NCBI GenBank assembly: GCA_016869015.1
Contig: VGFB01000291.1
Span: forward strand, 1-5,761
Direction of reading: 5' to 3'
DNA: 5,761 nt
Source of the DNA: Armatimonadota bacterium
Lineage (GTDB): Bacteria > Armatimonadota > Zipacnadia > Zipacnadales > VGFC01
The notes below the pieces were generated by a model. That model had not been told where the DNA came from, did not search any database, and was given only the letters and a program-made list of their open reading frames with translations. The translations under genes and the position numbers were made by a program. Positions 5,039-5,761 of this stretch are shown one piece after another; positions within the stretch are counted from its first letter, which is position 1; the number at the start of each line of letters is the position of its first letter.

Positions 5039-5761
5039 GAAGCAGCGTCTGCCCGATGGTGGTTGGCCGAAGTGCCGACAGTCCTGTCCATCCTGCTGAT
5101 GACGGTGGTGTGCGTCGCCTCGGCGCAGACGCCCTCCGCCGTGTTTGCGCCGGAGTCGTTCCGGGCGACCATCACCCCTGAGAGCCTCAAGGCGCTGGGG
5201 TTCGACCCGAGCACGCTGGAGGTGACCATCCCCCTGCGTGATGGACTGACGGTCACCCAGAAGTCGGTGGTGGTGGGAGAGAAGGGCTTCCTCTCTCTCG
5301 GCATGGCCGAGCGCTCCACCACGGACCTCACCTACGGCTTCTCATCGCGGGGGTCCTTCCGGTTCGTGCGCGACGCGGCGTCGGTGGACACGCCGTACGA
5401 CCGTCAGTCGTCATCCGCTCTGACGGTGAACCTCGACCAGGGCTTCGGCGGCGGGTCGTGGCAGGGGAAGATGTCTTTCGTCCACGAACGGACGTCGAAC
5501 CGCGGGACCAGTGAAGGGTATAGCGAGTCGGGCCGCGACGCCCTGAACCTGACGTTGGGGCTTGGGAAGTCGGCCAGTCTGGTGGCGGGCGCATCGGTGG
5601 CGGAGGCGTTGAGCAAGACCGAGACGCGCACCGAGCAGCAGGACGTGGTGCTGACCAGCGGGCAAACAGCGGTGGTCGAATACCACCACTCCAAGGCCCG
5701 CACGGGCGGCACGCCCGTCGAGACCTCGCAGCTGGCCTTCCGAACTCCGACCATCGAGTTG
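5036..5761 (+). CDS. Exported, beta-strand-rich protein of unknown function, N-terminal part
   Basis: An open frame runs from after an in-frame TAG (5027-5029) to the window edge, 242 codons from GTG 5036, and continues beyond. The N-terminus MEAASARWWLAEVPTVLSIL continues as LMTVVCVASA-QTPS, a plausible Sec signal peptide with cleavage after ASA (residue 30). The rest alternates polar and hydrophobic residues with many Ser, Thr and Gly, for example LTVNLDQGFGGGSWQGKMSF and DALNLTLGLGKSASLVAG. This fits consecutive amphipathic strands of an outer-membrane barrel or a secreted beta protein. I do not recognise a family. The start is uncertain: GTG 5036 overlaps the Shine-Dalgarno tract, while TTG 5063 and GTG 5072 are in-frame alternatives that keep the hydrophobic core. 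ATG 5056 is out of frame and ends at 5181. It is divergent from the metabolic genes, with no evident link to them. Confidence 0.65.
   Translation, partial: MEAASARWWLAEVPTVLSILLMTVVCVASAQTPSAVFAPESFRATITPESLKALGFDPSTLEVTIPLRDGLTVTQKSVVVGEKGFLSLGMAERSTTDLTYGFSSRGSFRFVRDAASVDTPYDRQSSSALTVNLDQGFGGGSWQGKMSFVHERTSNRGTSEGYSESGRDALNLTLGLGKSASLVAGASVAEALSKTETRTEQQDVVLTSGQTAVVEYHHSKARTGGTPVETSQLAFRTPTIEL

Noticed and set aside
4552..5181. Plus-strand open frame of 209 codons across the divergent gap
   Set aside because: It runs antisense to the Fe-S gene, is Arg/Ser/Pro-rich low-complexity sequence, and overlaps out of frame with the signal-peptide gene.

Overview
The window is GC-rich, densely coding bacterial DNA. 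Nearly all recognisable genes lie on the minus strand. Dispersed C/G-rich hairpin repeats, an intergenic sequence that translates as NPKPA/SAGIG-like phrases, and several TIM-barrel sugar isomerases together recall large-genome environmental bacteria such as Armatimonadota or Planctomycetota. That placement is an impression from style, not a measurement. I saw no tRNA, rRNA or CRISPR array.

Layout, reading the minus strand from right to left. (i) 4822-3980 encodes a cysteine-rich protein ending in two [4Fe-4S] ferredoxin motifs. (ii) 3889-2948 encodes a sugar phosphate isomerase/epimerase-type TIM barrel. (iii) 2944-1766 encodes a class I glycerate 2-kinase that starts 3 nt after the previous stop codon. 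Genes ii and iii look like one catabolic operon, probably with i as first gene: a TIM-barrel enzyme (possibly of hydroxypyruvate isomerase type) feeding carbon towards glycerate, then phosphoglycerate. (iv) 1796-1133 is a repeat-rich island holding a small DUF559 (Vsr-like, PD-(D/E)XK-type) endonuclease gene at 1598-1215. (v) 1059-223 encodes a second, only distantly similar TIM-barrel sugar isomerase. (vi) 199-88 is a small nested inverted-repeat element resembling a MITE. (vii) 65-1 is the start of a cyclophilin-like (TM1367/DUF369-type) gene cut by the window edge. On the plus strand, 5036 to the right edge is the N-terminal part of an exported, strand-rich protein of unknown function, divergent from the Fe-S gene across a 213-bp gap.

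The most interesting part is the DUF559 island. A perfect 90-bp direct repeat (1146-1235 and 1697-1786), itself an interrupted palindrome, brackets the nuclease gene 551 bp apart. Collapsing the two copies would leave one clean palindromic element with complete arms and no nuclease gene. The same repeat supplies the last residues and the stop codon of both the glycerate kinase and the nuclease (shared ending PPGPLS). This is consistent with a small repeat-associated nuclease unit that can be gained or lost.
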